From NCBI GenBank assembly GCA_029379385.1, contig CM055606.1, positions 16,827,142 through 16,891,141 on the forward strand: a DNA stretch of 64,000 nt, given 5' to 3'. Numbering within the stretch: position 1 is the first letter of the stretch; each line of letters opens with the position of its first letter. Made by a program: the position numbers and the translations under genes. The notes below the pieces were generated by a model. The model searched no databases and was not told where the DNA came from. It was given only the letters and a program-made list of their open reading frames with translations. Origin of the DNA: Quillaja saponaria. Taxonomy: Eukaryota > Streptophyta > Magnoliopsida > Fabales > Quillajaceae. This document shows, piece by piece, positions 12,066 through 25,069 of the stretch.

Positions 12066-14870
12066 CAAACTCAAACAAATGGACAGCTAGCATTGGACAA
12101 TCTACATTCACTTATTTTTCTTTGGAAGATTGGACAATCTATACTTCTCCAACATACATAAAACAAGTGCAAGTACTACTAGTTCACTATTATCATAAAG
12201 AAGAGATCCAGCTAAAAGAAAAATGAGTTGCTATATGCACGCAACAGCACTGGCGTAGACGGCAGCCTCACTAATAAAGTAGTAAAGGATAGATCCACCC
12301 CACTTGTTAATGGGCTGACGTGCTCCTCTGTGCACATAGGAGTTATCTAATTAAAGTAAATTAGAGTACTAGCTAGCTATAGCCTATATCCCATAACTAG
12401 TTTTCTAATGGCAGCATAATACATGTTTTCTTTGTGGAAGATGAGCTAGTACAGCAGAAGTTGCAGTGTTAGAGGGCCTGCATGCATTATGTAGTTACTA
12501 TACTCTCAACTTAGTATCTTATAGTGCTAATACTAATGATGTAGTTGATGTTAAACAGGTTTCCCTACCCCAGATATGCTTCATCACTAATATATTTATA
12601 TATATAATTAAGTATATTCTCTAAGTAGATTCGTACACTAAAGCATAACCCCTTTTAATTTGAATGAGGAACTCCATTAGAGGAAAGAAAAGATAGAAGA
12701 TAAGAAAGCTTTAGAGTTTAAATTAACTTAAAAAACTTGACTAGCTTTCAACTCATATTTCAATCTTTAAACTTTTGGCACTCATTTTAGTTTATTGGAT
12801 CAACTTTTTCTTATAACAACTTGCAAGGAGCCACTATCAATTCCTTTTGGTTTAGAAAAATCCCTACTATTTATTTTTGAAATAAGGTGGTGATCATGAA
12901 TATCGAAGAGTCCAATGATATTGGAACAAAATGGAGGGTTTAGGACGATAATGTTTTTAGCAAGTAAGCGCATACAAAGTGTATTTAAAGTGTCAAATTA
13001 TCGCAAGCAAGTCGGTTCTCTCTTATTTCCTCAATCTTTGTTAATTAATAAACTATTTTAGAACAAATCTCTTTTTTTTTCTTTTTTCTTTTTTTCAATA
13101 TGAAACTTTAAATAAATATTTGTTTATCAAAATTCAGATTTTTTTTTCCCTATTTTTTATTACCATTAGCAGTTACTGGTTTTACCTCGAAATAACCTTT
13201 GAAAATACCATCATTTTATGTACGAAATTTCTTTACTCAGTGAGGTTCCTTGAGGCTGGTTTTGTTCAAGAAATATATATTTTGGAAAACAAAAGCCTTT
13301 GTCAAGTGCAAATGCCTCAAGCTTATTGTACTAGAGCAAGAGCTAGATATATGAAGATTTTGGGTCTTGAACCTAATTGATTAGAACCTCTTATTGTTAT
13401 AGTAAATGTCCTTAGATGGAGATCAAGATTAAATTTTCTAGTATGCAATTAAGGATTCAAAAACTATAGGTGCATTTTGTGCTTAGATTCAGAGCTGATT
13501 TAGTGCTTTTTTCAATATTGTGAAGTGCAACCACTCATTCTAAAAAATCTTCAATGTCTTGTCCTCTCTAGCTAGCTTGCGTTTCATCTACATATGATTT
13601 CCAAATCTCAACGGGGCGGCTTCGCTTGAGGAGCATATGTCGACTTAGTTTAATTAAATTTTAAATCTCAAACTAATTGAGCCAGTAACATAAATCTTTT
13701 TCATCCATTTTCATCGATATCGATCCAAGACACCTTTTTAAACTTTCATCTACTTGTTTAAATTTTTAAGCTTGAATTGGTTTTTTGAGATCATATCTAA
13801 ATTCAAAATAAATTCTCAAAAAATTTTAAAAATAAACAATAACTTTTTATAAAATAAAGAACGTTAACATAAATGTGCATTTTAATTAAAATATAAAATT
13901 AATGTCACCTTATAAAAAGTTATAGAACTCTACAACATGCATGGACTAAATTAATGACAGTGCCTGATTATCAATTCCATGTTCCATATACAGTTGCTAC
14001 AAAGAGATGTGTGCAGCAAGAGTAAAAAGAAATGGTAAAGTTGAATTCTACTTCTTCACTGTAAAATAGATGAAGAGCAAATCAAATTGATTTTATTTAT
14101 GTACACAAGTTTAAGGTCAAATAGTGTATAAATAAAGAAAGAATATACAATATGTACAATTAACATAAAGGATTAAGGATAAAATTTTGGGTCAATATAT
14201 AGTTTGATGGTGATTAGATATGAATAATGAGAGATTAATTGAGAATAATTTGAGTCATAATATTTACTTTCTTATGATGCTTTGCTCTAATTTTTGAAGA
14301 AATTTTTTATCTTGCAATGAATACATTGATAAGCACACCTTGATATCTTAGATAAAATAAAAAGTGCAACTATTACTAACTTCCGAAAAAGAAATATAAG
14401 TGTTTAGTGAAATAAAGATAGTAAAAATAATTGAATTAAACTTGGATCAATTATCATAATTAAATTTTTATACTATCAGAAATAAAATAGTATCACGTGT
14501 CACTAACACCAATCATTTCTCATGATTTTTATAATTATGTTTACTGACTGCATTTTACTGTGCAACACACTAATGGGATATTGTTTTATTGACTTTGTCG
14601 TTTATTTCTTGAGAATAATTTGACATCAGTTAAACTAATACCACGACTAAATTGTTTAACTGTTTACTCCATATATATGTACTCAATCTTAAATCACATA
14701 GAAATTTCCTTGACGATCTTAAATGTACAACATAAACTTTATAAGGAAACTTTGACATGGTACAAATTAATCAAATTTATTTGAAGTTGAAAGTTTCATA
14801 GTAAATATGTCATCTTTATAAAGAAAAAAATGAAGGGGGCAATTAATTAGTAGATACATTAAAATTAAAA
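12066..14870. other. Intergenic region before the PHO1 promoter
   Basis: This is AT-rich spacer with no supportable gene. Open frames at 12023-12226 and 13120-13380 are short, lack known domains and have no plausible gene structure. Confidence 0.45.
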
Positions 14871-14872
14871 GT

Positions 14873-15342
14873 GAATATTCATATATAATCTTCTTATAAA
14901 TTGCTTAGTTAACTTTAGTGTAAATGATATGTTTTTGATTGGACTAAAAATATAATTAATTGAAGTACGTATAAGTTAGTTAAGACATCTATCCACTAAA
15001 CTAAACCAAATATACAGAGAGAGAGACTATACTCTTATTAGCTAGTTGTAAATAACAATGGAACAAAAGTAAATCCCATCTTCAATGCTTTTCATTGTTA
15101 CTCATTAAAACAACATTCCCAAAATAACAAGATTTATTCCTTTTCCAAAAATTCTAAAATAAAACAACCACCTTTTAACTTTTGACCTTTTATTCTTTAA
15201 AACATTTAAAACAATTTCATGTCAAATCTTCTATTTATTTTAAAAGTCAGAAAAAAAAAAATGCTATCTAAAAAAGCCAATAAATCCATCGATCATTAAT
15301 CTTCTTTCTCTCTCTTTTTTTTGTGTACTCTCTCTATAAAAG
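14873..15342 (+). promoter_or_regulatory. PHO1 promoter elements: P1BS-like site, W-box, TATA box
   Basis: GAATATTC at 14873-14880 fits the palindromic P1BS consensus (GNATATNC) bound by PHR1-type phosphate-starvation factors, 533 bases before the start codon. TTGACC at 15182-15187 is a W-box; WRKY6 is known to repress Arabidopsis PHO1 through such boxes. TATAAAAG at 15335-15342 is a good TATA box 71 bases before the ATG. The motifs are seen; their use is inferred from the gene's identity, and short motifs do occur by chance. Confidence 0.5.
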
Positions 15343-15412
15343 CGCATAAACCATCCTCACATCCCTTGAAGCTCTTCTTCCTCCATAACCAGCTTCTTCC
15401 ACTGAAAGAAAA

Positions 15413-18400
15413 ATGGTGAAGTTCTCAAAGCAGCTTGAAGCTCAACTTATTCCAGAATGGAAGGATGCTTTTGTGAACTATTGGCAACTGAAGAAACAAA
15501 TAAAGAAGATGAAGCTCAAGCTCGCTCGGATTCCTAAACAACCCCAAGATACAGATGGTGTCTTTGGTGTATCCATTGTCGACCCCATTCAATTTCTAGC
15601 CAAGAAAATCACCGGCAAGTTTTACAGCTATTCCGATAACAAAACCGATATAATTCAGGTAAAAATAAAAATTATACAAATTCATGTTGAACTTCCTACG
15701 TACTTCGTTGCTTAGTTTATATATATATATGTATATGATATAAATTATGGGATAAGGCTAAAGTGTTTTTTGGTGACTTGTGGTGGTTTTATAGCTCTTA
15801 TTAAATTTTCCGGTGACTTTGGAAATTGGAAGGAGATCAAATGAACCTGAAAGATTTGAATTTTTTTAATTTTTTTTTTTTTTGAGAAAGCAAAAGTGAA
15901 GTCGTTTTCAGACAATTATTTTTTCAATAAAATTCATGTTTTACTATCATTACTTAATTCTCCCATGGATTTCTCTTTCTACTTAAAATAGTCACCCTTG
16001 AATTTTGTGTCTATTTCTCTCTCTAAACTAATATTGCTGTCTCATTTTTCTAATATAATTCATTATTTAATGAAATTAATACAAAACCTACAAAATTTGT
16101 TGCTCAATTTGTGTATGGAAGAATATCAATTTCTTATTTTTCATATTTTAGTGCACATAAATATTTATTCCGGTTCATGACACAAGAAACTCTTTAATAA
16201 AAGAATGAGTATATATTAGCTAGAGTTCTCAATTTGTGTATGCTGTTTTTCTTAATTCTTTTCAGTACTTGTGTGAATACTTATATATAGCAAGTTTTTT
16301 TTTATCAAATCGAAAGATTGATTTGTGATTTAAGGCATAGTAGAGTTGGAGTTGGAGTTGAACATTAAAAAATTGGTATGATTAACAACATTAGCGATCA
16401 ATAAATACAAATTAAATTTTGATATTTTTAGGAATGAGAAATTCTCCATAAAAGAACAAATCATAAGTTGCAGTTAAAGCGAAAGGGAATGCAGAAAATA
16501 AGTTACATGTTGTGTGAGTCTATTTTGGTATTTATATATGGTTTGTTATTGGGAGTTTTTCTCTTTCTCATTCCCATGATGAAAGCCAGAAACAAAATGG
16601 GTGTGTATGACACATTATGCCTCATATGTACAACGAAAACCTTGGTGAGTATATAACAGAAAAAGGAAAAAAAGAAATACTAGAAAATTATAATATTTGT
16701 AGATTTATGATAAAATAAAAAATAAAGCACCAAAAAACAAGAAACTCTTACATATAAATACATAAATTGTTTTTTTTTTTTTTTGTGTGGCTATTTTTAG
16801 GTAAGGAGAAAAACCATGGAAGACGGTGACGTAGAAGTGTACAAAACTGAGCTTGCCCAGTTGTTTTCTGAAGAAGATGAGGTAATTATATAACACAATG
16901 TTATTAAAGTATTTAATTAATTTTTTACTATTTGTATACAAATTATTTCAATAATTAATTTTTTTATTGATTTTAAAAAATTAGGTAAGGGTATTTTTTG
17001 AGAGCTTGGATGAAGAACTTAACAAAGTGAACCAATTTTACATCACTAAAGAAAGTGAGTTTCTTGAGAGAGGAGACATACTCAACAAGCAGCTACAGAT
17101 TTTGATGGAACTCAAACAAATTCTTATTGACCGCTGCCGGAAAAATCATCCATCTTCAAGGCCAAACTCCGAAGTTTTTCATCATTCTCCTTTCCGGAAC
17201 TCGGATTTTTCCGGTGAGTTTTATTTTTTTTCCTATTCATTTTTCTTCTTAAATTACAAAAGTGAAACATAGTAGGAAAAAACAATTACATAAAAACTAA
17301 TATGATTTGATGAAGTTGATTGGCTAATAAAGATCGATTGAACGTTGAAGATCATTAATTTTATTTTATTTGGTCTTTCTTCATTATTATACTATAGCAT
17401 AACTCAAACTCGTATAATTTTTATAGGGAACAAATTAAATGTGACGCTATTTACACTATTTTTAGGCACTTATTTCATTTGAGTGACAACTAGGTCTTAT
17501 TATATATATATGATTATTATTTGTTGCATATGCAGAAAGTTTAAGAGAATCAGATGAAACCAATTCAGAGATCTCAGAAACTGATGAAGTAATCGCAACA
17601 TTAGAAAGAAATGGTGTGAATTTTGTTAATGCAGCAACGAGGACAAAGACAAAAAATGGGAAGCCAAAGATGGCCATGAGGGTTGATATTCCGGCCACCA
17701 CACCAACTCGAACAATCACCGCCGTGACGTCGATGCTCTGGGAGGATTTAGTTAATAATCCAAAGAAAGATGGATCGGCAGAGTTCATCAACAAAAGGAA
17801 AATACAGTGTGCTGAGAAGATGATAAGAGGAGCTTTTGTTGAACTCTACAAAGGCCTTGGTTTGCTTAAAACATACAGGTCCATACGCTTTTTTAAAAAA
17901 AATTTAATTTATTGTATTTATATAGTTTTAATATAAACAATAATATAATTTTAATTTAAGTTTATAGATGAATATTTTAAAGAAGATTCAGTTTAGCTTT
18001 GCTGATATGAATTTATTATGTATAAATCATATAATTTTTTCTTTGAGCAATTTCTAATCAAATTCACTCATTTGTATTTATATAGTTTTAATATAAACAA
18101 TAATATAATTTTAATTTAAGTTTATAGATGAATATTTTAAAGAAGATTCAGTTTAGCTTTGCTGATATGAATTTATTATGTATAAATCATATAATTTTTT
18201 CTTTGAGCAATTTCTAATCAAATTCACTCATTTTGGCAGCTCACTGAATATGGTAGCATTTACAAAAATACTCAAGAAATTTGACAAGGTATGGTTAATT
18301 ATATACACATTGAAGGAAGTAAAATTGAGTAGTGAATTAATTGGAAAAGATTTATACTTTGTGTAATAAGATAGTTTGCATTTTTGGTAAAGTGTTTTGC

Positions 18401-21400
18401 TTTTAGGTGTCACTTTTTTGACATATTTTGGCATGAAAACAAGGGAAAAGGAAAGTTTTTTGAAGAAGTTAGTGTGCTTGCTTTTGTTGCATTACACATT
18501 CATGCACCATGCTTTTAAACTAATTATTTCTTTGAATGACAATGATATTCATTTTTTGCTTTCACATGAAGTGTGAGACTCTTATCATATCCCACTGGCC
18601 TATATGTGCAACATAGTGACTAAAACACACCTTATTAAATTTCTATTCTTTTTTAGTTTCTTTTTGGTTAGGGATATCACAGGCATTTTGCTCGGTGAAC
18701 CACTTTCTCCATATTATTATAAAAATTGTATGCTCTATATATATAACCCACTTCTTTATTATAGGGAGAGGATCGAAAGTGAAGATCATTAATTTTTTTT
18801 ACCCAATTAACTAATTTATAAATTTCAAATGGGATTATCTCATAGATGATAGATTGTGATCAATGTTGCTTCTTGAAGATTAAGGGTTACATTCAATCCT
18901 AATTATAACTTCTTATTTTCAAGACCACTTTTTATATGAAATTCCATTTAACCCTGCTTAATGAATTGTACCATTATAGATGTGTTTAATTATCTAATTA
19001 ATCCTTTATTTTCTAGATTATTTATTCGGGCATAATTGTAATTTAACCATATTAAACAAAACAAAAAAAAAAACAGAGCATTGAATAATCTGCATGCTAT
19101 TTATAAAGGATGGTTAATGTTCATTAACTATTTCTAAGGATTGTTAATGTTCATTAACTATTTCTTAGTTATAAATTAAGATCCTTATGTGTACTAGCTA
19201 CTATAATCAAATTGACACTAATTCATTTATCATTTTGAACAGGTATCTTGCCAGCAGGCATCAGCAAATTATCTTAAAGTAGTGAAGAGGTCCCATTTCA
19301 TTAGCTCTGATAAGGTATGTTGCCATTTTCTTAATTTATCAAGAAAAAAGTATGCATGCATTTTGAGCATTAATCACTCTTATTTTCTTATGACTATTAT
19401 TTGTTTTTCCATGTGAGATCCACTAATTAATTAATAACAATTTTCCTTTAGGTGAAATATGTCACTTCAAATGATCAATTTCTAGTGGGTGACAAGATTG
19501 AGATTAAACCCTTGATACTAACCATTGAACTCAAGCTCTCAATGATTTATTTATAAGAATTATTGCACGAAAAATGTTGAATTTCAAGATGATAAAAACA
19601 ATACTTAAAATAGAAGAAAATTGAGTTTTTTAATGTTCTTCCCAGCAATAAATTGAAGTATTTTTCTCCCCTTTTATGAGTTTCTCTTTCTTTATCAATC
19701 TTTTGTTGTGGAGAATGGGTTATTTTCTAATATGGTTTATGTGTATTATTATATTTGTAATGAGAAGGTGGTTAGACTAATGGACGAAGTGGAGTCCATA
19801 TTCACAGAGCACTTCGCCAACAATGACAGGAAAAAGGCAATGAAGTTTTTAAGACCCCGTCAGCAAAAGGATTCTCACATGGTCACCTTCTTTGTTGGTA
19901 TTACCTCTCTCTAGAAAATTTAGAAAATTCATTATTTAAAATCACTAACACTATCTAATTAAGAAGAGTAAACAATCACTAACACTAGTTGGTCCAATAA
20001 CTTTTACAAGTGCTTTCATCACTGAAATCCTCTGCATTTTCTACCTAGTGACTGCATTAGCACTTCTAGAAGAAAAATAATAATTATATTCTTAATGTAA
20101 TTACATTAATCTTTTAGTTATTGCTAAACCCAGCTGGCCACTAATCTGGAAAATGGGAATTGCCCGGTACATGTATTTGTATAAGGCTGACAAAGATAAT
20201 TGGTGGGGGCAAATTTGTAGTTAAATCTCTGATAAAGTTTCTTATATTGGTTACTGTTTGTGCAGGTTTATTTACAGGTAGTTTTGTGTCATTGTTTAGC
20301 ATATATGCAATCTTGGCACATTTGTCTGGTATTTTCTCTCCTAGCAGAGAAAGAGCTTATATGGAAATTGTCTATCCTGTCTTCAGGTGCCATATACTTC
20401 ACATTGTTCTTATTTCAATTTCAATATGACACATTTCTCAATCTACCTCCCGCAGAATTAGTACATTATTCTATACTGTGATCAAAAAGCTTGCAATGAA
20501 TATGTCCCTCTACCTGCCAAATATGTGTGACTGAAACATCATAGAGCTAACTTCTTACCTGAAAAACATAGACCTCCAATAATCATTGCTGCTAGATTCC
20601 TGAAAATGAATAAAAAGGTTAGCTTTATTGGATTTTTTTTGAGGAATGAGAGAACTTTCTCATCAGAGACCTAGAACAAACTCTTTGATATAGGGTATAG
20701 AATCAAACAATATAATCATGAAAACCTACATAATACTACTAGATCTGCCAATTATTACAAAGACTCCCTATGAATACCACAAGCAATTGTTCTACTACAA
20801 CTATAAGAATCGATTCCATGGTAAACATATTCAGGAAATAGAAAATAAAAAGAAATCCCTACAATATGCTTCTCTGTGAAAAGAATAGAATGTTCGAATA
20901 CTTAACAATCTCAGAATTCAACTACTGTTTGACCATTTGCTTCAACCCCCACCTGCTAGAAAGTCACAACAAAAGAATAGAATGTCTCACTTTTCTAATA
21001 CATGTCAAGGAAACAAAAAGAAAAATAACCATCTTAAACTAAGCAGTCATTAAATTCTTTGTTGTTAGCCTGTATTGAATAGCCAATCAAGAAATGAACC
21101 TGTCCTTAAGTGTTTTATCGCCTTTATAAACTATTGCTTAGAAGGAACAAAATACCACTTGAAACGTAGGGCTAAGGAAAAGAAAATTACTATCCTTCAA
21201 AAGTCTTGCAATCTAAGCATCACTAATAACATTCCTACAAATCAGACTGAAACAGCTAATGACAAAACTCTTACACCATTCATCTACTGAAGTTTAGTGT
21301 CTTTGTGCAGTGTGTTTGCGTTGCTAAGTCTGCACTTGTTTATGTACGGATGCAACCTGTTCATGTGGAAGAGTACAAGGGTAAACTACAATTTCATATT

Positions 21401-23307
21401 TGAATTCCAACCAAGCACAGCGCTTAAGTATCGAGATGCCTTTCTTATATGCACCACCTTCATGACTGCCGTCGTTGGAGCAATGGTCATACACCTCCTC
21501 TTGCGAGCTGCAAGCTTTTCACCTGGCCAAGTTGATGCCATACCTGGAATTCTGCTTCTGGTTAGTTATACGTAGCGCTATAACTTGTTCTATAGTTCTG
21601 TCTTGATATATACTATCGCAGTAGAAACAAATTAATTAGTTAGGAAACTGAGGACATTAATTGGATCCCAAGAAAGAACATCTTGCATTGAATTGTCATG
21701 GAAAAGATAAAATTCTAAGTAATGTTGACATTGTTGTTCAACTTGAAATTTTCAGATTTTCATTACCATACTCATTTGCCCGTTTGACATTTTTTATCGC
21801 CCTACCCGTTATTGCTTCATCCGTGTAATGCGGAACATAGTCTGCTCACCATTTTATAGGGTAAGTGTGCTTCCTCTATCAATTCCTTTCAGCAATTGGG
21901 TACACTTATGCAAATATTGTGGGAAGTAGTAACTCCAGCATTAAATATGAAATGTCAGATGTGCAGGTTTTGATGGTAGATTTTTTTATGGCTGACCAAC
22001 TTACTAGCCAGGTGATCATACTAAACCTACAAATAAATCCTACTACTCTTAAAGAAAAAACCATATCAAATGTTTTAAGCCAAACCTCTACATTTTCATC
22101 CAACACTTTTGACTATGTAAATTGACACCAAAATTTCTTTCCTGCATTTAGATTCCATTGCTGAGGCACTTGGAAAATACAGCTTGCTACTTCCTTGCTG
22201 GAAGTTTAAAGACACACCGCTATGAAACCTGCCATTCTGGAAGGCTATACAGGGAACTTAATTATGTCATCTCATTTTTGCCATATTACTGGCGTGCCAT
22301 GCAGGTAACACTAATCTTTTTCATTGACTGACCTCATTTAATGATAAGTGATAATAATGAAGTTCCAGTTTTAAACTGCAACATCAGATCAAATGTTCAA
22401 CTGCTCTGAACATTCAGGCTAACTAGATTACTTTAACAGTGGATATAGCAAGTCACCTTTTCTGACTAATGAATGATCTTCCTATTTAATTCAAGTGTGC
22501 AAGAAGGTGGTTTGATGAGGGTGATGTGAACCATTTGGCTAACATGGGTAAGTATGTATCAGCCATGGTGGCAGCCGGTGCAAGATTAACGTATGCCAGC
22601 CAGCCCAACCACCTTTGGTATGCTATAGTCCTAGTCACCTCTATGGTGGCCACAGTTTACCAACTCTACTGGGATTTTGTGATGGATTGGGGCCTTCTCA
22701 ACCCAAAATCCAGAAACCTATGGCTTAGAGACGATCTAATTATAAAGAACAAAAGCATTTACTACATGTCTATTGTAAGTTTTCTCCACTTCCTTTCTTT
22801 ATAAGAATCTCTGTTCGAACCACACTAGAAATAAGTTTTAATCAGAAAAGGAAATGGAATGCAGGGCTTGAATGTTGTTCTGCGAGTTGCTTGGGTGGAG
22901 ACTGTAATGCATTTCAACCATATTAGGGAACATTCAAACACGGCTGCTAGACTTCTTGTTAGCTTCTTTAGAGGTTATTCGACGAGGGCATTGGAATTTC
23001 TATAGGTACTTTCTCCCACATTTTGAAGGGTTAAATAAATTAATTTTTTTCTCGTTTTGTTGTTTTGATGAATTATAAATTGACTTCATTGCATCAGGAA
23101 TTTTCAAGATATCTTCTATCATTAACATCTTCTTTTGACACGATTTGTTTATAATAAATCAGTAAACCAAAAATCACTGAAGCACTCATCTGAACTTGAT
23201 GACTATATTCAAACAGGTTGGAGAATGAGCACCTCAACAATGTTGGCAAATACAGGGCAGTGAAGACAGTTCCTTTACCATTTCGCGAGACAGACTCTGA
23301 TGGCTAA
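15413..23307 (+). CDS. PHO1: PHO1 phosphate exporter (SPX-EXS protein), with one frame break
   Basis: There are fifteen exons: 15413-15658, 16801-16881, 16985-17213, 17536-17878, 18240-18288, 19243-19314, 19768-19897, 20266-20386, 21311-21560, 21756-21860, 21967-22011, 22152-22304, 22496-22774, 22865-23005 and 23217-23307. They predict about 777 residues, as usual for PHO1. The SPX domain (residues 1 to about 340) starts [20 protein letters not shown] and carries the lysine-rich [10 protein letters not shown] helix. Membrane helices follow from about residue 384. The EXS domain ends the protein ([20 protein letters not shown], then [19 protein letters not shown]). PHO1 loads phosphate into root xylem from Golgi and plasma membranes, and SPX senses inositol pyrophosphates. 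Exon 14 carries one surplus base near 22914-22920. As printed, translation shifts there and stops at 23003-23005, losing the conserved C-terminus. Everything else is intact. The position next to FAO and EDA6 matches Arabidopsis PHO1 (At3g23430). Confidence 0.93.
17912..18231 (+). repeat. Perfect 160-bp tandem duplication in PHO1 intron 4
   Basis: The segment 17912-18071 is repeated at 18072-18231 without a visible mismatch. The second copy abuts the 3' splice site of intron 4, with its last bases leading into TTTTGGCAG. Complete identity in neutral intron sequence implies either a very recent duplication or an assembly duplication. Confidence 0.92.
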
Positions 23308-24540
23308 GACAGCCTTATACATGTACAGTTGTCCTAAACAAGCTGACATCAAAGGAACATGGAATATCCTAACAGGATCCTCATTTTAAATGTCTGCGAT
23401 CCCCCTCATCATCCATCCAATATCCAATTCAAATGTGAATACAGGCACCAGTTGTTATGCAGAAAGTTCGTGTCAAATGACATTTTTTCTGTTGTACATT
23501 TGAACAATATCAACTTTGGCCTTTATGTTATGAACCAGTTTCATTAGAAAGAAAATTTTCGCTCCCACCTTTTATTGTCTTTCCATTATCCGGAATTGAG
23601 TGTCAACCAGTTTGGACTTTATGACCATATTTGGAAACTAAAAGAAACAGTTTAGATGGTAAAATTAAGAAAAATACTACCTGTCAACAGCACAGCTTCT
23701 ATACATGAATTACCTTCTGGTTCCTGCAGCTTAAGAAGAGTCTAAACTTCTGCCATCACAGATAAATGCACCAAGTTGGATTTAACAGCCTCAATATTGT
23801 ACTTATGAACAAAAGCAGCTGTGCGAAAATGAAAACATTTTCTGTAGGACTAATTTGTCCCCAGTCCCACCTAAGTAGCACCAACTAAAATAAGAAGAAA
23901 GGAATGGGTCAAATTAGACACCTGTAATAGTGAAAAGGAAAATATCTCTTATTCTAAAATCTAAAGTAGACTGTCATTGCTTCACATGCAAAAGAAGAGT
24001 TTTATAGCTGTCTAAGGATGGCTCAACACAAAAGATGGTAGGCGAGACCTGAGAAGAACTAGTTGAGTACCATCAAATTAAGTTATAACTTATATTAACT
24101 TTTGTACATAAATATATTTATTATAACTTTATATATAAATAATAAAAAATATATTAATAATATCAAACCAGCCAGCTCATGAACTTACTAACCGAGTTTT
24201 AAAAAAATTGAACTCAGTTCACTTTAGTAAATGAGCTTAAAATACAGCTCAATATCAACTATTTTAAAAAATAAGCAAAGTTCTATCCGAACTTTTTAGA
24301 ATAGCTTACAAGTGGTTCACAAAGAAGTTCGGCTCATTGCCACACCTAATTGGGAGGTATATGTAACTAAATTGTTGTATAATGTCTTTTGCTTGCTAGG
24401 CTGCTACAACATCTAAAACATTGCATTATCTAAATAGATTAACTTGGCTGCAGCAATAATTAGAAATCTGCAAACCAAATAGTTCATATGAAAAGTATGG
24501 TATTCTATTCTCGAGGAGAGTAATATGCTCCTGCATACCA
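23308..24540. other. Region downstream of PHO1
   Basis: It holds the PHO1 3' end and spacer. Around 24160-24345 the text is rich in GAGCTT/GCTCA-type words and ends with TCGGCTCATTGCCACACCTA, which resembles a dispersed plant repeat, but I cannot name the family. No gene is seen. Confidence 0.4.
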
Positions 24541-24599
24541 GATTATGGACCTAAATATTCTGCAGAGCCAAAGGGGGTGTTAAGAGGTAATCCATTCTT

Positions 24600-24690
24600 G
24601 ACAGATTTCTTACCAAACTCCACACCAGCCCAAGTTTCTTCCTTGAATTGAAATCCCTCACATCTGAGCGCTATCCATTGAGCCAACTTA
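24600..24690 (-). mobile_element. tRNA-derived SINE-like fragment
   Basis: On the minus strand TTGGCTCAATGG (24675-24686) matches a pol III A box. GGATTTCAATTC (24645-24656), about 30 bases later, resembles a B box with one departure from consensus. The spacing suits a tRNA-like head, but there is no full tRNA fold, so a SINE relic is the likelier reading. Confidence 0.4.
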
Positions 24691-24800
24691 CATCCACCTG
24701 TAATAAATACTGTTAAGAGTATACTGTGTACATAAAATAAAATCTTGTATTGACTTGAATCAACCTGACTGGAAAAATCAACAAAAAATTTTAACAACAG

Positions 24801-25064
24801 TCAGTTAAGTGAAGCATAAACAAACGCAGCAAAAATACAACATACCACCCACAAAATAGCAAAGGCTTCCAAGTTCCAACAAATGAAATAGACAAAAAGG
24901 CGTTGTTTTGTCTGTAATATGACAGGCTTTGGTGTTTTCTCAAAGACAGAGAAGGGTGATCGACTGAGGGGATTCAATAGCGTACGGGATGTAAATGTTG
25001 GGATTTTGGGCTCGCCCCGGTGTGTTGTGACTTGTGACGGCAGGAGTGGGGTGCGAAACGACAT
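24801..25064 (-). CDS. Hypothetical small protein with C-terminal membrane helix
   Basis: This is an uninterrupted 87-codon frame. The first 55 residues are polar, Pro/Ser/Thr-rich and end in a basic TKQR. The last 32 residues are almost entirely hydrophobic or aromatic (LFVYFICWNLEAFAILWVVC, then continuing), ending ASLN at the stop. That layout suggests a tail-anchored or single-pass membrane protein. I do not recognise the family. A possible donor at GTG|GTATG near 24845 does not join in frame to any good downstream exon, so a single exon is preferred. Downstream lies the SINE-like fragment. It could be chance, since no second line of evidence is available. Confidence 0.4.
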   Translation of the reverse strand: MSFRTPLLPSQVTTHRGEPKIPTFTSRTLLNPLSRSPFSVFEKTPKPVILQTKQRLFVYFICWNLEAFAILWVVCCIFAAFVYASLN

Positions 25065-25069
25065 CTTTT

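Noticed and set aside
19452..19556. Possible extra PHO1 exon starting GTGAAATATGTC
   Set aside because: It ends in a stop and would interrupt [14 protein letters not shown], which joins perfectly from 19314 to 19768.
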